The notes under the pieces are model-generated. The model was not told where the DNA came from and made no database searches. It was given only the letters and a program-made list of their open reading frames with translations. Below, piece after piece: positions 10,169-20,231 of a stretch of DNA of 41,680 nucleotides (positions within the stretch are counted from its first letter, which is position 1; every line of letters begins with the position of its first letter). The position numbers were made by a program, and so were the translations under genes. The stretch is from positions 545,810-587,489 of the forward strand of contig NW_019773847.1 of assembly GCF_001039355.2 (NCBI RefSeq), given 5' to 3'. The stretch comes from Lingula anatina. Lineage: Eukaryota > Brachiopoda > Lingulata > Lingulida > Lingulidae.

Positions 10169-12564
10169 ATGGCGGAACAGAATTTTTCGGTGTACACCAG
10201 TGCATCCCTTCCTTTGATCGGGATAACGTTTATATTTGCGACACTTGTCGCATATGCGTTGCATTATTTCAAAACTAAACGTCACTTTGATAAGATGGCT
10301 GGGCCTCCAGCGTTGCCGCTGGTGGGAAACACGCATCAATTCGCAGTTGGAGGCGCAGGTTAGATTTTATTTTTATAATTAATTTGCCCATGGTGTCTGC
10401 ATAGTCAGGTGGTCGGAGCTCAGTTCAAAGTACGAATGTCTAAAGTACCACAACCTAGGATAGATACTGTAGATTTAAAGTTAAACAGTAGTCTGGAGCC
10501 CAGTTCAATGTAATCTCTGAATACAGACACTTTTCATTCTGCTTTTGTTTACCCTGACTATACTGTAGTAATCGTGATGCAAACTGAAAGTACGGTAAAC
10601 CCTTGACGTTGATGTCATTGGTCATTTCAGCCCACGTAGTGACCAAGTAATGACCCCAAAGATTGACCAATGACATAAGATGGTTTCATGTGGCAAATAT
10701 TTCATTTGACTAAACATTAACCCATGTGGCTTATCATATACATGTATATACCAGTAGTATGTGTATCAGTTCATGTCAAGGTACACGTAGGCCCAGCTTT
10801 GACATTCATAGCTGTTGGCTAATTCTGGCATTATTATCACCCAAAAAAAACTGAAATATTTCAAATTTTCCAAAACTTTGCATTTAAAATTAAACAAATT
10901 ACCATCTAGTAAGCACAGGATAAAAAAAACACATGTTAAAGTAATGTTCGTCTTCCTGCCATATTGGCTTATAATATTTGGAATATAAAGTGTCGAATGA
11001 TGACTGATATGCTGTAGGACTGATTCCATTTTGCTTATACATGATTATGATTTAATTCACACTATGAGTGCAATGCCTTTCCTATAGATTATAACTGTTG
11101 ATACTTTACCCTTTATCATAGGCTCTATTCCCATAGATTTTAGATCGATCTATCCCCGCGGGGAGTCTCACTAGATTACTTTCAGATAATCCAACTTAAA
11201 TGTCCGTCCCGCCTACTACAAGCTGTGAGGGGGTAATTAACTTTCGTGTCCGCCCGGCTGACAGCCATTTAGCGTGAACCCCCAGGGAGTTAGGTCGATC
11301 TAAAGTAGGTCGATCTAAAGTAGGTCGATCTAATCTATGGAAATGGGGTGATAAACTTATATGTTTTTGAGTTTCATAGTTATGATTTTTAAGACATTCC
11401 AATATTATAATGGAGATAGGGACTGTGAATTCCACTCACTCAGGATATAAAGATTATAAATAAAGAGCTTAAAAATGGGCTTACACATCATACTTTTCTC
11501 ATAAGATTAAATTCCCATGTTTTTTTGCTTTTGTTTTGTAAAAGAATAATGCAATTGCATTATAATTTGCCTTTTAGAGAATCATTCAAGTAAGCTTTTG
11601 GTACAAGGTACTAATAGGTCCCCATTTATCTAAGTGTACATTGCTGTTTAACTGGTGAATAAACTCAATTAAGTCATTACATTTCAAGTAAACACTGGAA
11701 ATTATTTTTATGAAAAGGTTAATTTTTTACTTATTTAAGTTTGTTAATTTTGTATTACAGTAAAGCTATAAAAATGTGTGCAAAATTAAGTTTTTATTAT
11801 AAAAAGAGACTTACAGATAGACTTGTGTAAGACTTTTAAAATAAATGATTCAGCTCAAAAATGATATGTTGCATCCTTGAGGTAGACACTTGTACTAGTA
11901 ATGTAGCAAGTAATGTCTTCCAACTACATATATTTGTAAAATTGCTATTATTTTGTCACATTCAGTTTTCGCATAGTTATTATTTTTGTCACTTTCAGAT
12001 TTCTATGAGCAGATAATGAAATATAGTAAAGATTATGAAGAACATGGGATAATCCGTGTGTGGCTTGGAGAATCACCAAGGGTCATCCTTTTTCATGCCG
12101 ATACTGTAGAGGTAAATGAAATTTATGTTCAGACACACTGCGATATGCTTTATTGTCTTTGCATATTGCCATCACCTACTGAAACTTTGTCTGAACCAAA
12201 GGGGCTAGAACAGAAGCCAAAGCTGGAGACATGTACATTTCTTGCTACCATAATAATTTTGTACATGTAGATATGTTGCTTAGTTTTCAACCACAATTTG
12301 TTTATTCAAAGTCATAATACAGATCTAAAATATGGATACTAAGACAATCATTTTTTTTTTGGGTCAGTCTGTTTGTCAGTTGCATGTTAAAAAAGTTTAA
12401 AAGGGTATTATGTAAAAATTTAAACGTAGCTACATAGAAAAAAGTTTAATTTTTTTCCTTTTTTTTCAGGAACTTTTTAACAGTACAAAGCATTCTGAGA
12501 AATCTAGTGATTACAGATTTCTTGTACCCTGGCTAGGGACAGGCCTACTAATAAGGTAACTGTG

Positions 12565-12599
<35 letters not shown>

Positions 12600-15500
12600 C
12601 TTACCTTTTCTTTGTGAAAAAGTTGAACCTGTTTATGTAGTATGATGGCCTAGACTTTTAATTGTCTCTTGTGTAGTGGTGGTAAAAAGTGAGGCATGTC
12701 TAGCATTCTAAACATAATGTGTGACAATTTAGTCCTGCTTTCCAGGCTCTTTGATGAAGTTTTGAAAAGTCTTATCATAACTTAAATAAGATAAGATCAT
12801 AGGTAAGATAAGGCTTTAAAGGGCAGACTTAAAATTTTGTTTTGTGCATGAGTAAATCCATGTAAAATGTTCAGCAATGCATACTGCAGTAAAGTTTTCT
12901 CTAGATATCAGATCAAATAAATCATTTTATCTTTTATTGTTTAGTAAAGGAGAAAAGTGGCATACAAGAAGGAAGATGTTGACTCCAGCTTTTCATTTCA
13001 AGATTCTGAACAATTTTCTTAATGTGATGTGTGAGCAGGCAGACATTATGGTCAACAAGATGGCAAAACACACAGGAGGATCTGCCTTTGATGTATTTCC
13101 CTACATCACTCATTGTGCATTGGATATCATTTGTGGCAAGGACTTTTTATGATTTTTTATTACTTATATTTTGTTATTATTGCAGTACTACAGTAATCAC
13201 TATAAACATACTTTTCAATATTTTTAGATTATTTTTCATTTCATGTCAATACAAAAACTACCCCAAAACAAAGAAAAAATTATTCAAATACTTATTGATA
13301 TGTTCTATCATTACATTATAGAGCAATATGCCATGGGTATTGTAATGGACAAAATTCAACCAATTTAAATGTCATAGAAATAATCATAAGCTTAAAAAAA
13401 TCATTAATTTCTTTGTTTTTGAAACAATGACAATTCTTATTTTATAGAGACGGCTATGGGGCAGACAGTTAATGCCCAGCAGGACAGTGATTCTGACTAT
13501 GTCAAGGCAGTCTACAGGTCGGTTACCCACTCACATATGGACTTTTTTTTATAAATATGTAAAGTAACACATAGGTGGGTGTGCACACAGGCTTAGCTAC
13601 CCACACAGTGAGTGCCGTTTAAATATTGGCAATTTGTTAATTTATTTAAAGTTTGATTGATTAGTTGTGAAAAAGAGAGAATGTGTGTGTATGTGTGCGT
13701 GTGTGTGTGTGTGCATAGCACCACATATTTGTAGAGCTTTCCTTTTTGCCAGGCTTTGTTATCTAGTGTCCGAGAGGCAGAAGCAACCATGGTTTTGGCC
13801 CAGCCTCATTTATGACATATTTGGTGATGGAAAAGAAACCAAAGAATGTCTACGAGTGCTTCATAATTTTACTAATAAGGTCTGTGAAGAAAACAATTGG
13901 ATATTATATGCTTATTATGTCAGATTTTATAAGCATGAGTCAGAGACTCAAATTTTGATCTGCTTTATATATATAGATAAGAGCGGATCCATGTGTTCAT
14001 CTTTTGTTGAGTGATATTCATTTCACAAAATCTAATTTCTCAATTTTTGACAGCTTAAAGGTTTTTTTACAAGAAAGACATAAGTCATTTATTTTTTAAT
14101 CAGTGTATAACCTGTTCATTAGACAATTTTGCTGTCTGAAATGTTTTGAGCATTTTGACAGCTATGAACCATACATTTTTAAATCAAACTCTTAAAGGTT
14201 ATTGCTGAACGAAAGGAACAGTTTCAAAAATCCCTCATCCAAGACAGGAAGAAAACGCTGGAACAGTACAGTGAGGGAGGTGAAGAACATTTGTCGATAG
14301 GTGGACGTAAAAAGTTAGCATTGCTTGACATGTTGCTTCACAGCTCAGAGACTGAGACTCCTCTTACAGATGAAGATATTAGGGAGGAAGTGGATACATT
14401 CATGTTTGAGGTATGGGATGTTATCATAAATCTCTCACTAATACACGCCCAACGGGAAATTTATTTTATCTTATCCTGTAAAGACCTTTTGTACCTTAAC
14501 CCCATTATGCTGATTTACTATATCTTGTGAAACTTTGTAAGAAGATGATTAGATTTTTGTGTGTCTCAAAGTCAAAGGGAGGATTTTTTTGTCCATATAC
14601 AGATTAAGCAAATTTGATTGTAGATTACTTTATTGATTTTTTCATGCATTCTGTATTATGAGCATTATGTAAATGCTGTTATCCAAAATCTTTCTAACAT
14701 AATTAATTTAGCCACATAGCTGTAAAAAGGGTTGCTTCATGTGAGTGGTATTGTTTTAAAAAATTTAGGCAGCCTGGGCTTGTATATTAAAAGCTTTTAT
14801 ATCCCTTTTCATTAACAAAACTGACACCCTGCCTGAAGTAAAAATTTTAAAAGAAACTGATGTACCTTTTCACCTTACTAAAGGAAAAAGAAGTACCCCT
14901 GTATTCATAAAAGTTTTGTTTACTGTATATCTATTAATGAGAACTGTTGACAGGAAGTGAACTTCATCAGATTTCTTCTCTCAAAATCAGTATACTGTTT
15001 CTTCATTTTTAAGGGCCATGATACCACAGCAGCAGGGGTGACCTGGGCCAGTTATTTTATTGGCGCTTACCCAGAAGTTCAGCAAAAGCTCCATGAAGAG
15101 ATGGACAGCATATTTGGTATCCATATTTTAAAGACCATGCACTTTGATTTTAAATGTTCAGTTACATTCTATAAAGAGACATGATGCTTTTATTGAGTAG
15201 ATTGAGTAGACTGAAATGTTATTTAATACAGTTTTTTCTTTCCTTAAAAGTAATGGTTTTTTAAAATTTGCCAATCATCAAAGGTCATGTAGGTTTTATG
15301 TGAATTTAGGTGACAGCGACAGAAGAGCTACACCACAAGATATTGCACAAATGAAGTACTTGGAATGTGTGATTAAGGTATGTATTATAACTTTGTGTGC
15401 CCAAGTTAAGGTAGATAGGGAACGAATGTTTTAACACTTTCAAAACTAAAGGAACAGTAGTTGCTGGTACACTAGCCACTGTTTATCTCACTGTGCTATG

Positions 15501-17987
15501 TCAAAGAGTGAAAATACATGTTTTGTTTTGCCATTCAGTTTGTTGCCACATGGATATGAAATTATGAATGGTAATTACATAACAAAGTAATTTCGTGTAT
15601 CTGTCGTATTTATTAACGCACTTCTGATTTTGTAAATGATAATTCATTGACAAATTTTAAGTTTTAAATTGTTTGGATTTTTTTTTTCATAAAGAATTTT
15701 ATTTCTAACTTTAGGAAGCCTTACGCATATACCCATCAGTGCCTTTTCATGCCAGAACCTTCACTGAGGATTGTGAGATCAGTAAGAATCTGGTTATTGT
15801 ACATATATTTCCAGTTTATACCATCACAAGTGTCATTAGCCATTATTTATCTCAAATAACAAGAGTGGCTCAAGAATTAGAAACTTAGAACACTTAGATC
15901 ATAATTTTTTTAATAGTTTTGGATGTGGTACACCATGCATGGTGATTAAGCAGATGGTGTTGACATTTTTAGGAATTTTTTTTTTACTAATAAAATTGAT
16001 TAATAAGGCTTGTATACCTTTAATACCCTGTGGTGTGTATTATATGTATGACTTGTATATCATCTGAGCAAAATGCCTGAAAAAGAGAGAAGTTTTAATT
16101 TTTGGAAAAGGTCTTGTTCACATTTTGTCAAAATATTCAAATGAAAATATATTTATCATTCAGAAGGTTTCAAGATTCCAAAGGGAACTGAAGGTATTAT
16201 TCTTGTGACAGCTCTACATCGGGATGCCAAGTATTTCCCTGATCCTGAAAAGTTTGATCCTGATCGATTCCTGACTGAAAACACGCGTAAGAGACACCCG
16301 TACAGTTACACTCCCTTTTCCGCAGGAATGAGGAACTGCATTGGTAAGAATCAGGAGAATCACATTTATGCATCTAATACATCTAGTTTAAAAATCTGTA
16401 TTTAATTGAGCCTTGGGTAAAATGCGACACTCTCGTGAAATTTTCTTTAAGGATGAATAGGGCTGGTAGTTGAGAAATGTCTTAGAATTTAGAAATGAAA
16501 ATACTTTTTATGGACATGCACTTCGTGTCTGGACATAAGGCTAACGCCTGCATTTTGTTGCTGTCACTGTCATCGTACACTCAACGGACAAAAATGCAGC
16601 ACAGGTTCAGAAACCAAAGTGATTGGGTATTTTTCGTAAATTTTTCTTCAATTTTTGTGAATGTGTCCAGATATGGGAAGAACTTTGGAGATAATGAAGG
16701 TCCAGTGGACCTTCATTACAAGAAATCTGCAGGTCCTCCTCATTCTGTGGAAGTTCGGACTAAGTATTTAATTTCTGTTAAACTTAGACTGGGTTCCCAT
16801 ACCTATATCAATCTAACAGGATAGGTCCATCTCCATCTCCACGGGGTTTCTCACTAAATTGCTTTCAGCTTAAGTGGCTTAGATGTGTGGGACGCCTACT
16901 GAAGCTGCTAAATGATAGTTAATTACCCCCTATCAGCTTCAGTAGGTGTGACAGACATCTAAGCCGCTTAAGTTAAGTGTAGTTAAGTGAGAATCCCATG
17001 GAGATAGTTCGATCCAAAGTAATTATGATAGTCACTAATTATCTCTTAGTTCACATGTGATTTACTAATATGTATATTATTTTCAAATAAACCTTTCCAG
17101 TCCAGAGGACCTGCAATATCAAAAATCTTGCAGGTCCTCTGGCAAGTCAAGTGCCCATGACCAGTTGGACAGGCAGTTTTCCCATGTCATTGATATTTTC
17201 AATGCATGACTTTGAACTCTCATAAGCCTGGAGCCAGTTACATTTTTTAGGTGCCAATAATTAAAGTAGTACATGGAAAAAAGTGGGGGTGATTGTGCTG
17301 TTAACCATTACGTAATGTTGCAAAATTGCCAAAAATAAAAAATAAAAAGAAAGTGGAAATTGTGATACTAAATGTTCTCAAACTTACATCAATGATTCAT
17401 GGGACTTATATGCAACTTGAGCTGGAAAACTAGCTGGATTATTTTTCGTGTTTCAATATTTCTTTCAATAATGTTGGTTAGCAGTAGTTTTTTGTCATTG
17501 GGTGTCAAGTCCCAAAGTTGCTGTTATATTTTATCAATGTCCCATGTTTATTGGTACGGTTGGTAAGGTTGCCTGTCTCGGCTTTAGCTGGCTTGTTCAA
17601 ACTTGCTGATGTATAGTTTTACTATTATGATTTCAATATTTCTTTCAATAATGTTGGTTAGCAGTAGTTTTTTGTCATTGGGTGTCAAGTCCCAAAGTTG
17701 CTGTTATATTTTATCAATGTCCCATGTTTATTGGTACGGTTGGTAAGGTTGCCTGTCTCGGCTTTAGCTGGCTTGTTCAAACTTGCTGATGTATAGTTTT
17801 ACTATTATGATTTATTATAGGCCAAAAATTTGCCATAATGGAAGAGAAAGTCATGCTGTCTGCCATGTTAAGAAAATTCAACATGACATCAACCCAAAAA
17901 CGTGAAGAACTTCGCCCAGTGAGTGAAATCATCCTGCGTCCTGAGCATGGGATTTGGATAAAGTTGACCCCAAGAAATGAAGAATGA
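10169..17987 (+). CDS. Cytochrome P450 family 4, CYP4V-like, twelve exons
   Basis: Exons: 10169-10358, 11999-12111, 12470-12555, 12945-13135, 13448-13517, 13753-13879, 14198-14410, 15014-15116, 15310-15377, 15715-15781, 16164-16343, 17821-17987; 1575 nt, 524 aa (human CYP4V2 is 525). Landmarks: an N-terminal membrane helix at about residues 12-32; the proline-rich hinge PPALPLVG at 46-53; the I-helix EGHDTTA at 330-336, including the Glu that in CYP4 enzymes can bind heme covalently; ExxR (EALR, 388-391); FDPDRF at 440-445; and the heme loop [10 protein letters not shown] at 461-470 with Cys468 as axial ligand. The ending NGIWIKL-like [12 protein letters not shown] matches CYP4V2 closely. The family performs omega-hydroxylation of medium and long-chain fatty acids in the endoplasmic reticulum. 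The start at 10169 is preferred over an upstream in-frame ATG at 10121 because it has a better initiation context and puts the membrane helix near the N terminus. The intron after exon 4 needs a GC donor. Confidence 0.95.
10359..11998 (+). other. CYP4V intron 1
   Basis: This 1.6-kb intron contains the MITE-like element at 11127-11344. The remainder is AT-rich and shows no additional exon, RNA gene or conserved motif that I can recognise. Confidence 0.7.
11127..11344. mobile_element. MITE-like element (family A, copy 1) in CYP4V intron 1
   Basis: The termini are inverted (left ATTCCCATAGATTTTAGATC, right ending CTAATCTATGGAAAT). The core TCTCACTAGATTACTTTCAG, then CCGCCTACT, then GGGGGTAATTAAC is shared with the element at about 16791-17020. 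Near the right end a 15-bp unit, TAGGTCGATCTAAAG, occurs three times in tandem (11291-11334, the last copy partial). It has no coding capacity. Confidence 0.75.
12565..12597. repeat. (AT)n microsatellite in CYP4V intron 3
   Basis: A run of AT dinucleotides of about 28 bp lies just downstream of the exon 3 donor. Confidence 0.9.
13136..13141 (+). promoter_or_regulatory. Non-canonical GC 5' splice site of CYP4V intron 4
   Basis: The coding sequence around the expected CALDIIC|ETAMG junction only joins in frame if the donor after 13135 is GCAAGG. The nearest GT, three bases upstream, would create an in-frame TAG when joined to the exon at 13448. GC-AG introns are a known minority class with a donor consensus of GCAAGT, which this site nearly matches. 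Confidence 0.85.
13679..13714. repeat. (GT)n microsatellite in CYP4V intron 5
   Basis: An interrupted GT tract (TGTGTGTGTATGTGTGCGTG and onward) lies about 40 bp upstream of exon 6. It generates artificial cysteine/valine-rich open frames. Confidence 0.9.
16693..16717. repeat. 25-bp perfect palindrome in CYP4V intron 11
   Basis: AATGAAGGTCCA and its reverse complement TGGACCTTCATT are separated by a single G. Confidence 0.9.
16791..17020. mobile_element. MITE-like element (family A, copy 2) in CYP4V intron 11
   Basis: This is an inverted-repeat element whose arms include CTTAAGTGGCTTAGATGT on the left and ACATCTAAGCCGCTTAAG on the right. Flanking segments also pair (CTCCACGGGGTTTCTCACT and AGTGAGAATCCCATGGAG). 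It shares TCTCACTA-ATT-CTTTCAG and TAATTACCCCC with the element in intron 1, so the two are copies of one family. Exact ends are approximate. Confidence 0.75.
17102..17142. repeat. Perfect 15-bp stem hairpin in CYP4V intron 11
   Basis: CCAGAGGACCTGCAA (17102-17116) and TTGCAGGTCCTCTGG (17128-17142) are exact reverse complements separated by an 11-base AT-rich loop. A partial copy, CTGCAGGTCCTCCT, lies near 16727. Confidence 0.9.
17451..17813. repeat. Exact 180-bp tandem duplication at the 3' end of CYP4V intron 11
   Basis: Positions 17451-17630 and 17631-17810 are identical at every base compared by eye, and three bases (TTT) continue into a third unit. Only the second unit is followed by ATTATAG, the acceptor of the last exon at 17821, so the duplication ends 7 bp before the splice site. 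No other family members are seen in the window. Confidence 0.95.
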
Positions 17988-18427
17988 AAAATGACATGCC
18001 AGCATATTTTATATCTTAGAAAGGAATTTGATCAGGCATAGTTGATAAGGTGCATTCAGACACCAAATCAGATTAGATGTGAGCACCAAACTTGACCATT
18101 AATCTTATTGTCTGGTTATTTAAGACAACTGGTTTAGATTTATTTTTGTCTTTACACACACACACACAGAAGGTGTAACCAAAAACTTCTCTGAGAAGCA
18201 GATATCATGGGCAGAGTAAATTGCATGAATTATATATATATAACTGCATATATAAGAGCATACTAAAGTTGATTGTTGTGCCTCATTAAAATTGCGTGTT
18301 TGTGCCAAATAATTGCCATTCACTCGATAAGTATTTTCATGTTTTTTTTATACAGGGAAGGACTATTTTACCTCCTATGCTTTGATGGTGTATACATCAA
18401 GTACTTAATTGCTAAATAATTGTGACC

Positions 18428-18433
18428 AATAAA
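18428..18433 (+). terminator. Putative polyadenylation signal (AATAAA), CYP4V-like gene
   Basis: This AATAAA lies 441 bases after the stop codon. A second AATAAA at 18820-18825 is an alternative, longer 3' end. Confidence 0.5.
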
Positions 18434-19931
18434 TTTGAATGCTTGTCATTCAATTTCAGTATTATGAACTGTAGAATTTTTGTTTTAACATTTATTACTT
18501 AATATATATATTACTTTAATTGTTACATATTTGAACTGTGAAAAACCATTTTTAAATCAGTGTTGGGTAAAAAAAGTCACTTTTCTTTGCCAAACAGAGT
18601 ATTCTTTTTGTTTGTACATCATAGATAAAGAGAGTACAGTGATAAGTATTTTTTTACTATTACTTTTACTAAATGTACGTGATGGGAGCCACCAGCACTG
18701 TAGTTAAGTAAAATTTTTATATAATATTTAACAATATACTCGCATTGTTTTTTCTTATTGTTAAAGGATCAAAATGAACTTGAGATCTATTTGTAAGTTG
18801 TTAAGTAGCTATATCTATAAATAAAGACCATGGGCAAGTGCACATGTGTGAGCTACATATCAAGTGCATGGAAATGGATATGCTTGTATTTTGAATTAGT
18901 GAAGTGTGATCACATATAAATTTGGTTTGGTTACCATACTGGTATATGCTTGGTAGCGATTGCGCTTTCACAATGATAAATTTTCAGGATTTTTTTGTAA
19001 CTGAGTACTGATATATGTGTACTCAAATTGGTGTGTTTGTAATAAATAATGAGAACAGTGTTCCATGCAATCTATATTTAATAGGTGAGTGACATAGTTA
19101 CGCTTCAATATAAAATTTCAATAAATTGTCCCAGTAAAAAAAAAAAAAAAAAGCTTGGTTTAAGTTATTGTGGTCAAAAGTTTGAATTCATTTTGTTTTC
19201 ATTTGGGATTTCTTCTCATAAAATAGCATATAGGAATTTGTATCAGACACCTTGGAAGATTGAAAATGGATTTATTTCATTTTCTACACATTCTGGTGCA
19301 GCATATAAGGAATTACAGTTCCATTAGCCCTCCTGCCCTGAATCATATTGTATAAGCATCACAATAGTTCAATCCTAATAGTATCACTGTTGTAATAAAG
19401 ATTACATCTAACTCCTTAAATTTTAATAATTTACACGAGTTTGCACCACAGTTTGTATTTTAATATTGTGCCCGTAAAGTATCTCCCAAAATGATGTAGC
19501 TTTCTCAATTTATACCAAATTGCCAAACATTGTAACCAGAGTATTTTGCTCAAAGGCACCTGTCATTACAAGATCCAAGAACGTGCAACTAAATGATACC
19601 TGATAAATATAAAATAAACATTATATATTTAGTAACCATACATGAAAAATAATTGGCTTGCTAAACCAAAGGATTATAATTGTTCTTCCCTTGAAGACAA
19701 AAGTTCACTTCCAACTTTTTCCATAACACTCAGTACAAATCAGTTTTCTAGGTCAGGTTTATATTTCTGGTCACCAACACTGAAATTTTGTGGCATTTTA
19801 TCCATTTAGAACCTTTAAGTCCACTTTCATATTTTCATGTTTTCATACACCTCCTCTCTATACACATTTTACACGACACAATTAATCACAAAGTTAATTG
19901 ATTTTTACACAAAAAATTTTCTTTGCTAAAT
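18434..19931. other. Intergenic region between convergent CYP4V-like and PP1-like genes
   Basis: AT-rich sequence with a poly-A run near 19136-19152 and no recognisable protein or RNA gene. The 80-aa open frame at 19085-19327 crosses the poly-A run and resembles nothing I recognise. The two genes' 3' UTRs extend into the two ends of this stretch. Confidence 0.6.
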
Positions 19932-19937
19932 TTTATT
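19932..19937 (-). terminator. Putative polyadenylation signal (AATAAA on minus strand), PP1-like gene
   Basis: TTTATT on the plus strand reads AATAAA on the minus strand, about 295 bases beyond the PP1-like stop codon. It is assigned by position only. Confidence 0.45.
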
Positions 19938-20231
19938 CAAACAAAACTGCAGTTAAATTCTATTAAAAGTACAGCAAATCATTGCTTTACATACCACAAA
20001 ACTGCTAAACCTGTCCATTTTATCAGAATAATTGTACTGTTACAGAGCTCCAAAAGGTCAAAAGAAAATGGCATCTCATGTGATAATGCTTTGGCAAGAG
20101 TTCTGCACCTACGTTCTTCATTATAACAGCTTCTTTTATATATATTCATCTCTCTTATGTCAGCACAGCGTTTAGATAATACTTTAATAAGTATAATAAG
20201 AGGAAAAATATCCTTGCACAAATAATTATAA

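Noticed and set aside
13593-14014. Cys/Val-rich open frames around the GT microsatellite
   Set aside because: Translation of a dinucleotide repeat. Only 13753-13879 is real coding sequence, as exon 6 of the P450.
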